32,955 bases of DNA, taken from NCBI GenBank assembly GCA_026399015.1, contig JAPLRS010000039.1, positions 1 through 32,955 of the forward strand, in the 5' to 3' direction. The notes beneath the pieces are model-generated. The model saw nothing but the letters and a program-made list of their open reading frames with translations. It did not search any database and was not told the DNA's origin. This stretch comes from Methylococcales bacterium (GTDB lineage Bacteria > Pseudomonadota > Gammaproteobacteria > Methylococcales > Methylomonadaceae). Below are positions 17,587-28,008 of this stretch, piece after piece. The position numbers and the translations under genes are program-made. Each line of letters begins with the position of its first letter. The first letter of the stretch is position 1.

Positions 17587-18021
17587 ATGAGCTTTGTCAA
17601 TCCGGTTAACAAGTCCTTCTGCCTTGAAAAGGTTTGTGAATCTAATTTTCAAAAACTACTCAAGTTAATACCCGATTTACCGCTATTTACAGAGCATCAT
17701 ATCGGTAACTCTAAGATGAATGCGGGACTGCAAATTACTTTAATTACACTATCACCTTACACAATGACCATTGAATTAAACCATTGTTTAAATATCAATG
17801 AACACAAATTACTAGCCCCAGCTATTCAAGTCCGAATCTATTTTGATATGCAAATTGCTGAAGTATTAAGTGATAACGATAGAGAAATCGTGCAAAAAAT
17901 TTATAAAGATAAGCGTTTGAGTCACGAAATTATGCAATACAAATGGGAACTGAATTATTTCTTACAAAAATGGCTGGATCATTGCCTAAACAAGCATAAT
18001 AGCTTGGCTGTAGCCGCTTAA
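17587..18021 (+). CDS. DUF1249 family protein (YqiB-like)
   Basis: A 144-residue soluble protein I recognise as DUF1249, the family of Escherichia coli YqiB, of unknown function. The typical opening CESNFQKLLKLIPDL (about residues 17-31) and the central IQVRIYFDMQIAEVL (about 80-94) are present, followed by a C-terminal helix with NYFLQKWLDHCL. No signal or membrane segment. It follows the QueD-like gene by 11 bp, so the two are probably one transcript. The ATG at 17587 has no strong ribosome binding site, consistent with coupling. Confidence 0.8.
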   Translation: MSFVNPVNKSFCLEKVCESNFQKLLKLIPDLPLFTEHHIGNSKMNAGLQITLITLSPYTMTIELNHCLNINEHKLLAPAIQVRIYFDMQIAEVLSDNDREIVQKIYKDKRLSHEIMQYKWELNYFLQKWLDHCLNKHNSLAVAA

Positions 18022-18092
18022 GTTAACTAATCAGAAACATCTACAGTCAAACTACTGCGACAATTTGTCACATTTTTATTTGCCTAAGCACC

Positions 18093-18101
18093 TGATATGA
18101 T
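18093..18101 (+). promoter_or_regulatory. Extended -10 promoter for a candidate small RNA
   Basis: TGATATGAT matches the extended -10 form TGnTATAAT with one mismatch. There is no good -35, as is common for extended -10 promoters. The predicted start, about seven bases downstream, coincides with the first base of the hairpin described for the small RNA. Confidence 0.5.
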
Positions 18102-18107
18102 TTACCT

Positions 18108-18203
18108 AACTTTAAAAAGTCTTACAGACTTTTGCTGAAAGTTGCGTAATATCTCTCCTAAATATTTCTATGGCGATTTTTTATAAAGTTCGCCATTTTT
18201 TTT
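18108..18203 (+). ncRNA. Candidate small RNA with anti-Shine-Dalgarno seed
   Basis: About 96 nt. A 5' hairpin has outer arms AACTTT (18108-18113) and AAAGTT (18138-18143) and inner arms AAAAGTCT (18115-18122) and AGACTTTT (18126-18133). A single-stranded linker contains CTCTCCT (18153-18159), which could pair with AGGAG-type ribosome binding sites. A 3' intrinsic terminator has stem ATGGCGA (18170-18176) and TCGCCAT (18190-18196) followed by eight T residues. The layout is that of a trans-acting, Hfq-type small RNA. The alternative is simply the 3' UTR and terminator of the DUF1249 transcript, whose stop codon lies about 85 bp upstream. Confidence 0.5.
18170..18203 (+). terminator. Rho-independent terminator
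   Basis: A 7-bp stem (ATGGCGA/TCGCCAT) with a 13-base loop and a run of eight T residues from 18196. It ends the candidate small RNA and would also end read-through from the DUF1249 gene before convergent msrA. Confidence 0.8.
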
Positions 18204-18228
18204 GCGAAATCTTACCCTATTACCCCTC

Positions 18229-18858
18229 TTAATACTCCACACCCAAACCTCTCAAGCCACAATAACCCAGTGGATCTTTAGCTAAATATTGTTGATGATA
18301 ATCTTCGGCATAATAAAAAACATCGATAGGTTTTATTTCAGTTGTAATTTTTTTATAACCCGCTAAATCTAATTGGGCCTGATAATGTAACTGAGACGCT
18401 ATAGCAGCCTCGTACTGTGCTTCGTTAAATGTATAAATACCTGAACGATATTGCGTACCCACATCATTTCCCTGACTCATGCCTTGTGTAGGATTATGAG
18501 ACGTCCAAAAAATCTGCAACAACTGTGCGTAAGAAACAATACTTGGATCATAAATAACCCTGACCACCTCATTATGAGCAGTTAAACCAGAACAAACTTC
18601 ATCATAAGTTGGGTTAGGCGTAATTCCAGCGCTATAACCCACCGCAGTACTCACTACACCTTTTTGTTGCCAAAACCGTCTTTCTACCCCCCAAAAACAG
18701 CCCATACCAAAACATGCCTCTGCTAAATGCGCCTGAAAAGGTGCTTTTATGGGTTCACCAGTAACAAAATGTTTATCAGTGACTCTCATTTCAGTGTTTC
18801 TTCCGGGTAGAACTTGCGAAAGTTCAGGCAAAGTTAACTTTTTTAATGTTAAAATCAT
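18229..18858 (-). CDS. msrA: Peptide-methionine (S)-S-oxide reductase MsrA
   Basis: Reduces the S-epimer of methionine sulfoxide in proteins, using thioredoxin. The 209-residue form starting [13 protein letters not shown] resembles the long enterobacterial MsrA, with the N-terminal extension containing [10 protein letters not shown]. The catalytic site is [11 protein letters not shown] (Cys at about 58); [18 protein letters not shown] and the C-terminal [10 protein letters not shown] with the resolving Cys follow. The frame extends upstream to a GTG at 18891, but the ATG at 18858 gives the usual length. It is divergent from hslO with only 50 bp between, so the two oxidative-damage genes may share control. 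Confidence 0.94.
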   Translation of the reverse strand: MILTLKKLTLPELSQVLPGRNTEMRVTDKHFVTGEPIKAPFQAHLAEACFGMGCFWGVERRFWQQKGVVSTAVGYSAGITPNPTYDEVCSGLTAHNEVVRVIYDPSIVSYAQLLQIFWTSHNPTQGMSQGNDVGTQYRSGIYTFNEAQYEAAIASQLHYQAQLDLAGYKKITTEIKPIDVFYYAEDYHQQYLAKDPLGYCGLRGLGVEY

Positions 18859-18908
18859 GCTAATAATGTTTATACTCAAAACAAACCCCACTATACAAAG
18901 AGAGATTC

Positions 18909-19781
18909 ATGATTGAAGAAGATGTCTTACGCCGTTTTTTATTTGAAGATTTAGGCATAAGAGGTGTATGGGTCAATATAACAGCAAGTTGGCAAACCGC
19001 AAAACATCATCAAGAAGGCCCAGAAAACGCACAACTACAATTGGGAGAAGGTTTAGCCGCTGTCGCGTTATTGTCTGCCACTATTAAATTTAATGGCTCT
19101 ATGATCTTGCAAATCCAAGGTGAAGGAGATTTTAAAGCTTTAGTTGCTCAATCAACTCATGATCGTAATATCAGAGGACTTATTCGCAGTGAACTTGAAG
19201 TAACTACTGGTACACTAAGCGAAATGTTTGGCAATAATGGCAGACTGGTCTTAACAATTGAGCCAGACGATGCTAATCCTTATCAGGGAATTGTAGCTTT
19301 AGATGGCAACAATCTAGCCGATGCCTTAGAAACCTATTTTGAGAAATCTGAACAACTTAACACTCGAGTTTGGTTATTTGCAAATGCGCATACGGCCATG
19401 GGCTTATTAATACAAGAACTCCCCTCAAAAGACTTAGACTCAAAAGAATGGGAACGCGTACAATTATTAGCTAATACGCTTACTGAAACAGAAGCCTTAA
19501 GTTGGGGTTCAGAAGAACTGTTATACAAACTATTTAATGAAGATACGGTTAGATTATACGAGCCAGAAGCTGTGCAATTTAAATGTTCATGTGGGCGACC
19601 ACGCATTGAAAGAACCTTACGCGCTTTAGGCGCAGAAGAACTCAATAGTATTTTAGCTGAACAAGGTAAAATAGAAGTTAACTGTGAGTTCTGTGGTGCA
19701 CATTACCAATTTGACGCTATAGATATCGCTAAAGCTTTAAATGAAGATAATGTAGACGTGTCATCAGACACCTTGCATTAA
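18909..19781 (+). CDS. hslO: Redox-regulated chaperone Hsp33
   Basis: Cytoplasmic holdase switched on by oxidation of a zinc centre and by unfolding, protecting proteins during oxidative stress. 290 residues, normal length. The redox switch is intact: C226-X-C228 (FKCSCGRP) and C259-X2-C262 (CEFC). The N-terminal core carries LGEGLAAVALLSATIKFNG (about 45-63). An AGAGAGA ribosome binding site precedes the ATG. It is divergently arranged with msrA, another oxidant-defence gene, and followed by smc after 99 bp without any visible terminator. Confidence 0.95.
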   Translation: MIEEDVLRRFLFEDLGIRGVWVNITASWQTAKHHQEGPENAQLQLGEGLAAVALLSATIKFNGSMILQIQGEGDFKALVAQSTHDRNIRGLIRSELEVTTGTLSEMFGNNGRLVLTIEPDDANPYQGIVALDGNNLADALETYFEKSEQLNTRVWLFANAHTAMGLLIQELPSKDLDSKEWERVQLLANTLTETEALSWGSEELLYKLFNEDTVRLYEPEAVQFKCSCGRPRIERTLRALGAEELNSILAEQGKIEVNCEFCGAHYQFDAIDIAKALNEDNVDVSSDTLH

Positions 19782-19880
19782 TCGCAAAGAACACTTTATT
19801 TAAACAACATCAAAACTCGCTTAAGTTGTAAACCGAATGCCTAGTTTTTTTAAAACCGCTAAAAACATCTTAACCCGCAC

Positions 19881-22800
19881 ATGAAGTTAGAGAAAATTAA
19901 ACTTTCGGGTTTTAAGTCTTTTGTTGACCCAACTGTTATCCCAATTAATGGCAATTTAACAGCTATTGTCGGTCCGAATGGCTGCGGAAAATCTAATATT
20001 ATTGATGCAGTAAGATGGGTTATGGGTGAAAGCTCAGCTAAACATCTGCGTGGCGGTAATATGACGGATGTTATTTTTAATGGCTCATCTGGGCGTAAAC
20101 CGGTTAGTACTGCATCTGTTGAACTCATCTTTGATAACTCTGATGATAAATTGGGCGGTGAATACGCCCAGTACGACTCTATAGCCATCAAAAGACAAGT
20201 AAGTCGAGATGGCCAGTCCCTATTCTTGTTGAATGGCTCTCGCTGCCGACGAAAAGATATTACAGATTTATTTTTAGGCACTGGTTTAGGTTCAAGAAGT
20301 TATGCCATTATTGAACAAGGTACCATCTCTCGTATGGTTGAAGCCAAACCAGACGAGTTAAGAGTCCATATAGAAGAAGCCGCCGGCATCTCTAAATACA
20401 AAGAACGCCGTAGTGAAACTGAAACACGGATGAGACATACGCGTGAAAATTTAGAGCGTCTTGAAGATCTTAAAGATGAAGTTGAAAAGCAACTTAAACA
20501 TCTACAAAAACAAGCTGAAAAAGCTGAAAAATACACCGAGCTAAAACAACAAGAAAAGCATTACAAGCTTGAACTGTTAGCTATGCGTTGGAATAATTAC
20601 TACCAATCTGGGCAACAATTAGATCTAAAACTAAAAGACGCAACAACAGAACATAATCAATTGTTTATTCAAGCTAGGGAAGCTGAAAAATCAATAGAAG
20701 AAAAACGCTTTGGCTATAAAGACCAACAAAGCCAGTTCAATAAAGCCCAAGAAGCCTTTTATAATGTTGTGGCAACCGTCAGCAGTTTAGAGCAAGCCAT
20801 AAAACATCATGAAGTAAATCATGCAGAAACCCTTAATGAAATTGAGCGCACCCAACAACAAGCCCAACAATATCTGTCTCAACTTGAAGCAGATTTACTC
20901 GCTTTAGACGAGATTAAAGAAAATCTTATAGCGACAGAAGAAAGTCTTGAAATAAATGAAGAAAAACTAGAGCATTTATTAGATTTTCAGCAAGAAAATA
21001 ACCAGCAAAATGCGGCTTGGCAACTAGAGTGGGAAACTTATCGCTCGCAGTCTTCTAATAATAAAGAGCTTGCCGAAGTTAATAAAGTCAAAATCAGTCA
21101 AATTGAAAATCAACTGAGACAACTTCAAATCCGTCAAGAAAAATTACAAACAGAGCGTAATGAATTAAATGCAACGCCATTACAAAATGAACTTGATACC
21201 TTAGATGCTGATATAGAAATACTTAACTTTCAACGCGATGACTACCAAGCCCAGTTGGAACAGCTACATCATCAAATTAAAGATCAACGCGTTGAAATAA
21301 AACAATTGCATGATTATTTACACAGCAGACGCACAGAGAGTCAGAATTTAAAAGGAAAAATCACCTCTTTAGAACTCTTGCAACAACATGCAATGGGCAA
21401 AGATAATAAAAAACTAAGTGCTTGGCTAGAATCAACAAACTTAACCCATAAAAAACGTTTAGCTGAGTTTATTGAAGTAGAAAATGGCTGGGACACCGCT
21501 GTAGAATTAGTGCTAAATAGTTATTTAGAAGCCATTTGTATTGATGATATTGATGCATTAATGGTTAATCTTGCAGAACTGGACAAAGAGTCAATTACCC
21601 TATTTGATACCGTTGCAAAAGTTAATAGCAACCAGGCTATTACCGACCCTAGCAAAAGCACTTTATTAAGCAAAATTAAAGCGCCTAGTGATATCAGCCC
21701 CTTCTTAACGGGCATTTATTGTACTAATACGCAAGAAGCCGCCAGAAGCCTTGCGGTTAACTTACAAGCACATGAATCAGTTATCACTCCAGATGGCACA
21801 TGGTTGGGACCAAACTGGTTAAAAATCACCCACGCCAAAGATAACAAAATTGGTGTACTACAGCGTGAAAAAGAACTACGCGAGCACAAAGTTCGCTTAG
21901 AGCAAATCAGTGAAGAAATTCTTACTTTTGAAGAACAACTCTCCAGCATTGAGGTTGCCCTAAAAGAAGATGAATCATTACGTGAATCTATTCAGCAACA
22001 GGACAATAAATTAGGCACTGAACTTTCGTCAAAAAGCGCAGAATTTAGTGCTTACAAAACTCGTTGGGAACATCAACAACGCCGTTTAGAAAATATTGCT
22101 AATGATTTAGAAGAAATTCTAAGAGAAAGTAATGAATACACTGAAACTATTGCAGAAGCTAAGCTATTGCAAGAAGAAGCAGAGTTAGTTCTTGAACAAC
22201 AAGACGAGATTAAACTTCAACTTGAAGATCGTCAGCAAGACTTACAAAATCAACAGCGCCATACAGATGCAACGCTTAATGAGCATAGACAATTAACGTA
22301 TAGTCTAAAAGCTAAAAAAGATGCCTTAAAGGCCTCAGAAACTGCAAGTATCACTCAAATTGAGCGCCTACGCTTACAACAGCAACAAGCCGTTGAATGG
22401 TTAAATAATCTCGAGAGTAAATTACAACTCACACTCAGTCCTCTAGATACTGAAAAAAACCAATTAGCAGAACAAAGAATTGAAAAAGAGTTATTAGAAA
22501 AAAAATTACTCGCACAACGAGAAATACAAGATACTATTGAAGCCGAAATATCAGATCTTTCTGAAATGTATGTTCGGACACAAAGAAACCTAGAAAAACA
22601 AAAAGAATTACTAGATGTCATCCGTTTTGAATATCAGGAATCCAAGGTACGGCAACAAACTATCACGGAACAGCTTAAAGAATTTGAAGCAGATCCTGAA
22701 CAAATCTTAGCCTCTTTATCAGATCAAGCTGATGAATCACAATGGAAAAATAGAGTTGACGAATTAACAGGACAAATTGAGCGACTAGGTACTATCAACC

Positions 22801-23399
22801 TAACAGCAATAGAAGAATATAAAACCCAATCTGAGCGCATGAACTTCTTAAATGAACAACATGCCGATTTAATCGAAGCCCTAAACATACTTGATCAGGC
22901 TATTAATAAAATAGACAAAGAAAGTAGACTGCGTTTTAAGGAAACTTTCGATAAAATAAACACAGGATTACAAGAAAAATTCCCAAAACTATTTGGGGGC
23001 GGGCAAGCATATCTGGAACTAACAGAGCAAGATTTGTTAGAATCCGGGGTAAATATTATCGCAAGACCACCTGGTAAGCGTAATAGTTCTATTCACTTGT
23101 TATCAGGTGGAGAAAAAGCCCTAACGGCAGTAGCCTTAGTATTTTCAATTTTTGAATTAAATCCAGCGCCATTTTGCTTATTAGATGAAGTTGATGCGCC
23201 CTTGGATGACGCAAACGTCGGGCGTTTTTCAAAAATGGTAGAAGAAATGTCGAAATCTGTGCAATTTTTGTATATTTCTCATAATAAAGTCACTATGGAA
23301 ATAGCCAAACAATTAGCCGGCGTTACGATGAAAGAACCGGGTGTTTCCCGAATGGTCGCAGTTGATATTGAAGAAGCAATAAATTTAGCGGAAGTCTAA
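19881..23399 (+). CDS. smc: Chromosome segregation protein SMC
   Basis: Structural-maintenance-of-chromosomes ATPase that dimerises and, with ScpA/ScpB, compacts and segregates the chromosome. 1172 residues in the canonical order: N-terminal head with Walker A GPNGCGKS (31-38), coiled coil rich in Gln/Glu/Lys, hinge at about 500-640, return coiled coil, and C-terminal head with signature LSGGEKALTAVALVFSIF (about 1075) and Walker B FCLLDEVDAPLDD. Presence of SMC rather than MukB places the host outside the enterobacterial group. Its TAA overlaps the zipA ATG by one base (TAATG), so the two are coupled. Confidence 0.97.
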   Translation: MKLEKIKLSGFKSFVDPTVIPINGNLTAIVGPNGCGKSNIIDAVRWVMGESSAKHLRGGNMTDVIFNGSSGRKPVSTASVELIFDNSDDKLGGEYAQYDSIAIKRQVSRDGQSLFLLNGSRCRRKDITDLFLGTGLGSRSYAIIEQGTISRMVEAKPDELRVHIEEAAGISKYKERRSETETRMRHTRENLERLEDLKDEVEKQLKHLQKQAEKAEKYTELKQQEKHYKLELLAMRWNNYYQSGQQLDLKLKDATTEHNQLFIQAREAEKSIEEKRFGYKDQQSQFNKAQEAFYNVVATVSSLEQAIKHHEVNHAETLNEIERTQQQAQQYLSQLEADLLALDEIKENLIATEESLEINEEKLEHLLDFQQENNQQNAAWQLEWETYRSQSSNNKELAEVNKVKISQIENQLRQLQIRQEKLQTERNELNATPLQNELDTLDADIEILNFQRDDYQAQLEQLHHQIKDQRVEIKQLHDYLHSRRTESQNLKGKITSLELLQQHAMGKDNKKLSAWLESTNLTHKKRLAEFIEVENGWDTAVELVLNSYLEAICIDDIDALMVNLAELDKESITLFDTVAKVNSNQAITDPSKSTLLSKIKAPSDISPFLTGIYCTNTQEAARSLAVNLQAHESVITPDGTWLGPNWLKITHAKDNKIGVLQREKELREHKVRLEQISEEILTFEEQLSSIEVALKEDESLRESIQQQDNKLGTELSSKSAEFSAYKTRWEHQQRRLENIANDLEEILRESNEYTETIAEAKLLQEEAELVLEQQDEIKLQLEDRQQDLQNQQRHTDATLNEHRQLTYSLKAKKDALKASETASITQIERLRLQQQQAVEWLNNLESKLQLTLSPLDTEKNQLAEQRIEKELLEKKLLAQREIQDTIEAEISDLSEMYVRTQRNLEKQKELLDVIRFEYQESKVRQQTITEQLKEFEADPEQILASLSDQADESQWKNRVDELTGQIERLGTINLTAIEEYKTQSERMNFLNEQHADLIEALNILDQAINKIDKESRLRFKETFDKINTGLQEKFPKLFGGGQAYLELTEQDLLESGVNIIARPPGKRNSSIHLLSGGEKALTAVALVFSIFELNPAPFCLLDEVDAPLDDANVGRFSKMVEEMSKSVQFLYISHNKVTMEIAKQLAGVTMKEPGVSRMVAVDIEEAINLAEV

Positions 23400-24106
23400 T
23401 GGATAAAGAACTATTAAGAAGTGTGATTATAGCAACAGGCCTATTGATTATTTTAGGCATTATGCTATGGAGTTATATTAAAAATCAAAAAGCACTAAAA
23501 GAATTAGACGAAGACTATCAAGTAGAAGATGAACCAGCTAAACCAAAATTCAATCTTTCAGATTATGTAGACTTTAACCTTAATTTTTTAAAATCAATTA
23601 AACCTAATAGCACCCCAGAAACACCGGAACAGAGTATTGCTCCCGTTGCTGAACCAAAAATTGAAACCGAAGTCACTGCTCTAGATGAAGAAGAGCTTGA
23701 GCCAGCGCCACGCATGGAAACTCCAAGTCTCATTCAATTTAGTCTAGCTGCAAATTCTGAACACGGATTTAATGGCTTAGACTTACAAAGTGCTTTTAGT
23801 ATTGTTGGCTTAGTCTATGGTAGTCTAAAAATATATGAGCGCTTAGATGCTAACCGATTAGTAGATTATGGCGTAGCTTGCATGATGGAACCGGGGACAT
23901 TTCCTGATACAGATTTAGAAAACTTTTACTGCCCAGGCTTAGTATTTTTTATGCAACCCGGTGTCTTAGATAATGCGCAAGAAATTTTTGATGATTTTGT
24001 TGAAACGTTGCAGATATTAGCGATAGAACTGGACGGTACTATTTTAGATCATAAAAAACAAATTTTATCAGACACAACCATTCAAGCAATTCGCTTAAGT
24101 TTGTAA
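23399..24106 (+). CDS. zipA: Cell division protein ZipA
   Basis: Inner-membrane anchor that tethers FtsZ and recruits later divisome proteins; it is restricted to Gammaproteobacteria. The 235-residue product has an N-terminal membrane helix (about 8-26) with the N-out topology of ZipA, a short Pro/Glu-rich linker (about 35-108) and a C-terminal FtsZ-binding domain (about 110-235) including HGFNGLDLQSAFSIVGLVYG and FMQPG. The linker is short compared with E. coli ZipA (328 residues in total). The smc-zipA-ligA order is that of Pseudomonas-like genomes. Confidence 0.9.
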   Translation: MDKELLRSVIIATGLLIILGIMLWSYIKNQKALKELDEDYQVEDEPAKPKFNLSDYVDFNLNFLKSIKPNSTPETPEQSIAPVAEPKIETEVTALDEEELEPAPRMETPSLIQFSLAANSEHGFNGLDLQSAFSIVGLVYGSLKIYERLDANRLVDYGVACMMEPGTFPDTDLENFYCPGLVFFMQPGVLDNAQEIFDDFVETLQILAIELDGTILDHKKQILSDTTIQAIRLSL

Positions 24107-24119
24107 CTGTACCTCCTGA

Positions 24120-26147
<2,028 letters not shown>

Positions 26148-26148
26148 A

Positions 26149-26182
26149 AAGGTATTAATCCAAGCACTCAGATTAATACCTT
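26149..26182. terminator. Hairpin terminator between ligA and the convergent lipoprotein gene
   Basis: AAGGTATTAATC (26149-26160) and GATTAATACCTT (26171-26182) make a perfect 12-bp stem with a ten-base loop. On the minus strand the stem is followed by a T-rich TTTAT, so it is a better terminator for the gene at 26191-26598; it may work for ligA as well. Confidence 0.75.
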
Positions 26183-26190
26183 CTTAAAGC

Positions 26191-26598
26191 TTAAGGTTTA
26201 ATAAAACAACTCTTTTCTGCTGCCGCTTCTGCTTCTTTTAAACGGGTGCGTAAGTCTTTTGATTGGGCAGGATCTCTAAACACAGCACCCGCATCACCTG
26301 TTTGACCTTTGCTTAAATAAGTAAAGGTTTTAGCTGATTCATAATCACTAAAACTCAATTTTTCAGCAATTTTATCAATCTTACAACCGCAAGCGTACTG
26401 ATTGATATAATTTAAGCCCCCGTGCTGAGCCACACAATTTAAAACATATTCCACACGATCTCTTGTTGGGTAATCATTAGCTAATACTGTAGGGGTTGCT
26501 ACAGGAGTTAATTCAACCGTTTTTTCAGGCACGGCAGTACAACTTACTAAAACCACTAACGTACTACCTAAAACAGCAGAAAAAAATTTATTTCTCAT
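26191..26598 (-). CDS. Small cysteine-containing lipoprotein, function unknown
   Basis: A 135-residue lipoprotein starting MRNKFFSAVLGS with lipobox LVSC (Cys at about 20), a Pro/Thr/Val-rich linker and a compact domain with four cysteines (NCVAQHGG, ACGCKIDKIA and KSCF), probably disulfide-bonded outside the cytoplasm. An aromatic and charged middle (LSFSDYESAKTFTYLSKGQ) precedes FRDPAQSKDLRTRLKEAEAAAEKSC. It vaguely resembles small secreted proteins I associate with methylotroph genomes, but I cannot name the family. An ATG 11 codons upstream (26631) is in frame, but the shorter form gives a cleaner signal peptide and has AAAGGA upstream. It is divergent from mobA. Confidence 0.75.
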   Translation of the reverse strand: MRNKFFSAVLGSTLVVLVSCTAVPEKTVELTPVATPTVLANDYPTRDRVEYVLNCVAQHGGLNYINQYACGCKIDKIAEKLSFSDYESAKTFTYLSKGQTGDAGAVFRDPAQSKDLRTRLKEAEAAAEKSCFIKP

Positions 26599-26737
26599 AG
26601 TAAACACTTTATCCTTTAAAAAAATAGACATACCACGCGCACTCTGAATTAAAAGATTGCTGATAGCCTGTTAAAATAACCTTACCCACATTTTAACTGA
26701 AAAATCCTTTGTTGCTCTACTATTGTTAATTAGCCAC

Positions 26738-27340
26738 ATGAACCCAAAACAAAATACCGTAGCCGGAGTCATCTTAGCTGGTGGCTTAGCAAGACGCATG
26801 AACAACGCAGACAAAGGCTTAGTCACTTTAAACAATAAACCTTTAATAAGTTATGTACTTAGGGAGCTTAGTACACTGCTTGATGAAATTTATATCAGTG
26901 CTAATCGAAATGTAAATACTTATGCACAATTCGGTTATCCGGTTATTACCGATCTGAGCACAGATTTTTCTGGTCCCTTAGCAGGTATTCTTAGTGTCAT
27001 GAGTGCAACACAAGCTGATGTCTTAATAGTCGTGCCTTGTGACTCACCTTTAATTAAAACAGAGCATTTACAACAGTTACTTAAAACGCTAACAAAAGAA
27101 CATTGTGACCTAACAGTTGCATTTGATGGCGAACGCTTACATTCGGTATTTCTCGGGCTCAAAACCAATTTAAAACCTAGCTTAGAAGCTTATTTAAAAA
27201 GTGGGGAGCGTAAAGTAGAGACTTGGCTAAAACAACACGATTGGAAAATAACTGACTTTAGCAATCAAAGCCATATATTTACTAATATAAACACCTATGA
27301 AGAACTAGATCAACTTACAATCGCCTTAAACAAATCATAA
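26738..27340 (+). CDS. mobA: Molybdenum cofactor guanylyltransferase
   Basis: Transfers GMP from GTP to molybdopterin to form the MGD cofactor of molybdoenzymes such as nitrate reductase or formate dehydrogenase. 200 residues with the nucleotidyltransferase signature VILAGGLARRMNNADKGL (about 11-28), the metal-site region VVPCDSPLI near 95-103 and FLGLKTNLKPSLEAYL near 142-157. The in-frame TTG at 26723 is less likely than this ATG. No other moa/mob or molybdoenzyme gene is in the window. Confidence 0.93.
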   Translation: MNPKQNTVAGVILAGGLARRMNNADKGLVTLNNKPLISYVLRELSTLLDEIYISANRNVNTYAQFGYPVITDLSTDFSGPLAGILSVMSATQADVLIVVPCDSPLIKTEHLQQLLKTLTKEHCDLTVAFDGERLHSVFLGLKTNLKPSLEAYLKSGERKVETWLKQHDWKITDFSNQSHIFTNINTYEELDQLTIALNKS

Positions 27341-27360
27341 ATCCCCTAAAACTCTTACTA

Positions 27361-27388
27361 TTGAAATTTATTAAAAAACTGATACATT
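27361..27388 (+). promoter_or_regulatory. Probable promoter for the rubredoxin gene
   Basis: TTGAAA (27361-27366), a 16-bp spacer and TACATT (27383-27388), with a TG dinucleotide one base before the -10 (extended form). It lies between mobA and the rubredoxin start. Confidence 0.45.
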
Positions 27389-27436
27389 CAATCTACCTAA
27401 ACAAAGATTTAGTATTTTTAACGTAAAGGAGTAAGC

Positions 27437-27607
27437 ATGGCTGATTTTAAAAAGTATATCTGTGAAGTGTGTGAGCATCTCTACGATGAAGCAGAAGGTG
27501 ATCCAGACTCAGATATCGCACCAGGTACTTTATGGAAAGATATCCCAGATGATTGGCGTTGCCCAGACTGTGGTGTCGGTAAAGATGATTTTGTTTTATT
27601 AGATTAA
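27437..27607 (+). CDS. rubA: Rubredoxin
   Basis: A 56-residue cytoplasmic one-iron electron carrier, read directly from the sequence. The four Fe ligands are in two C-X2-C loops: [12 protein letters not shown] (Cys at 9 and 12) and [13 protein letters not shown] (Cys at 42 and 45). Between them stand the typical [11 protein letters not shown] and DIPDDW segments. A strong AAAGGAG ribosome binding site lies five bases before the ATG, and a terminator follows, so it is a single-gene unit. Partner enzymes are not in the window; rubredoxins serve alkane or oxygen-reduction systems in other bacteria. Confidence 0.96.
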   Translation: MADFKKYICEVCEHLYDEAEGDPDSDIAPGTLWKDIPDDWRCPDCGVGKDDFVLLD

Positions 27608-27631
27608 ATCAGCTATTTTATAAAACAATTT

Positions 27632-27655
27632 AAAGGGGCTCTGTGGCCCCTTTTT
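27632..27655 (+). terminator. Rho-independent terminator after the rubredoxin gene
   Basis: AAAGGGGC (27632-27639) pairs with GCCCCTTT (27646-27653), with a six-base loop and further T residues. It may also slow transcripts of the convergent gene ending at 27661. Confidence 0.88.
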
Positions 27656-27660
27656 ATCAT

Positions 27661-28008
27661 TTATTGTTTATCTAATTTTTGTTTTGCTGCATCGGTTTTA
27701 AATTTAATATCCTCAACTTCTGCTCTAAACTTAGCCTGCTCCTCATTAGCAGTCTTAGCAATTAAAGCATTATCTGCATTAGCTTCATTGATTAAACAAT
27801 TCATATAATCATTAGCCAAATGTTGCCAATCATTAATTTCTTTAATACTTTTATTATAAGCATCAACACTGCTCTCATCGATAACTGGTGCAGATTGCTT
27901 AGAGCCACAATGGCTAGGCACCCAAACTCCATTTACCACATTACCGGCTTCAGAGATAGACACATTAAAAAAAATCACCAACGCAAGCATCATCAATTTA
28001 TTAACCAT
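27661..28008 (-). CDS. Small periplasmic protein, function unknown
   Basis: A 115-residue protein with a clear signal peptide (hydrophobic LMMLALVIFFNVSI, likely cleavage after SEA at about residue 21). The mature part begins GNVVNGVWVPSHCG, has a second Cys (MNCLINEA) that could form a disulfide with the first, and ends in a long charged helix (about 75-115) rich in Ala/Glu/Lys, probably a coiled coil. An AAGAAGG ribosome binding site supports the ATG at 28008. It looks like a conserved small exported protein of Gammaproteobacteria, but I cannot name a family. It is convergent with the rubredoxin gene. Confidence 0.75.
   Translation of the reverse strand: MVNKLMMLALVIFFNVSISEAGNVVNGVWVPSHCGSKQSAPVIDESSVDAYNKSIKEINDWQHLANDYMNCLINEANADNALIAKTANEEQAKFRAEVEDIKFKTDAAKQKLDKQ

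Noticed and set aside
24108..24119. ACCTCCTGAC upstream of ligA as a possible anti-Shine-Dalgarno regulatory element
   Set aside because: Too short, and no partner hairpin with the ligA start could be drawn.
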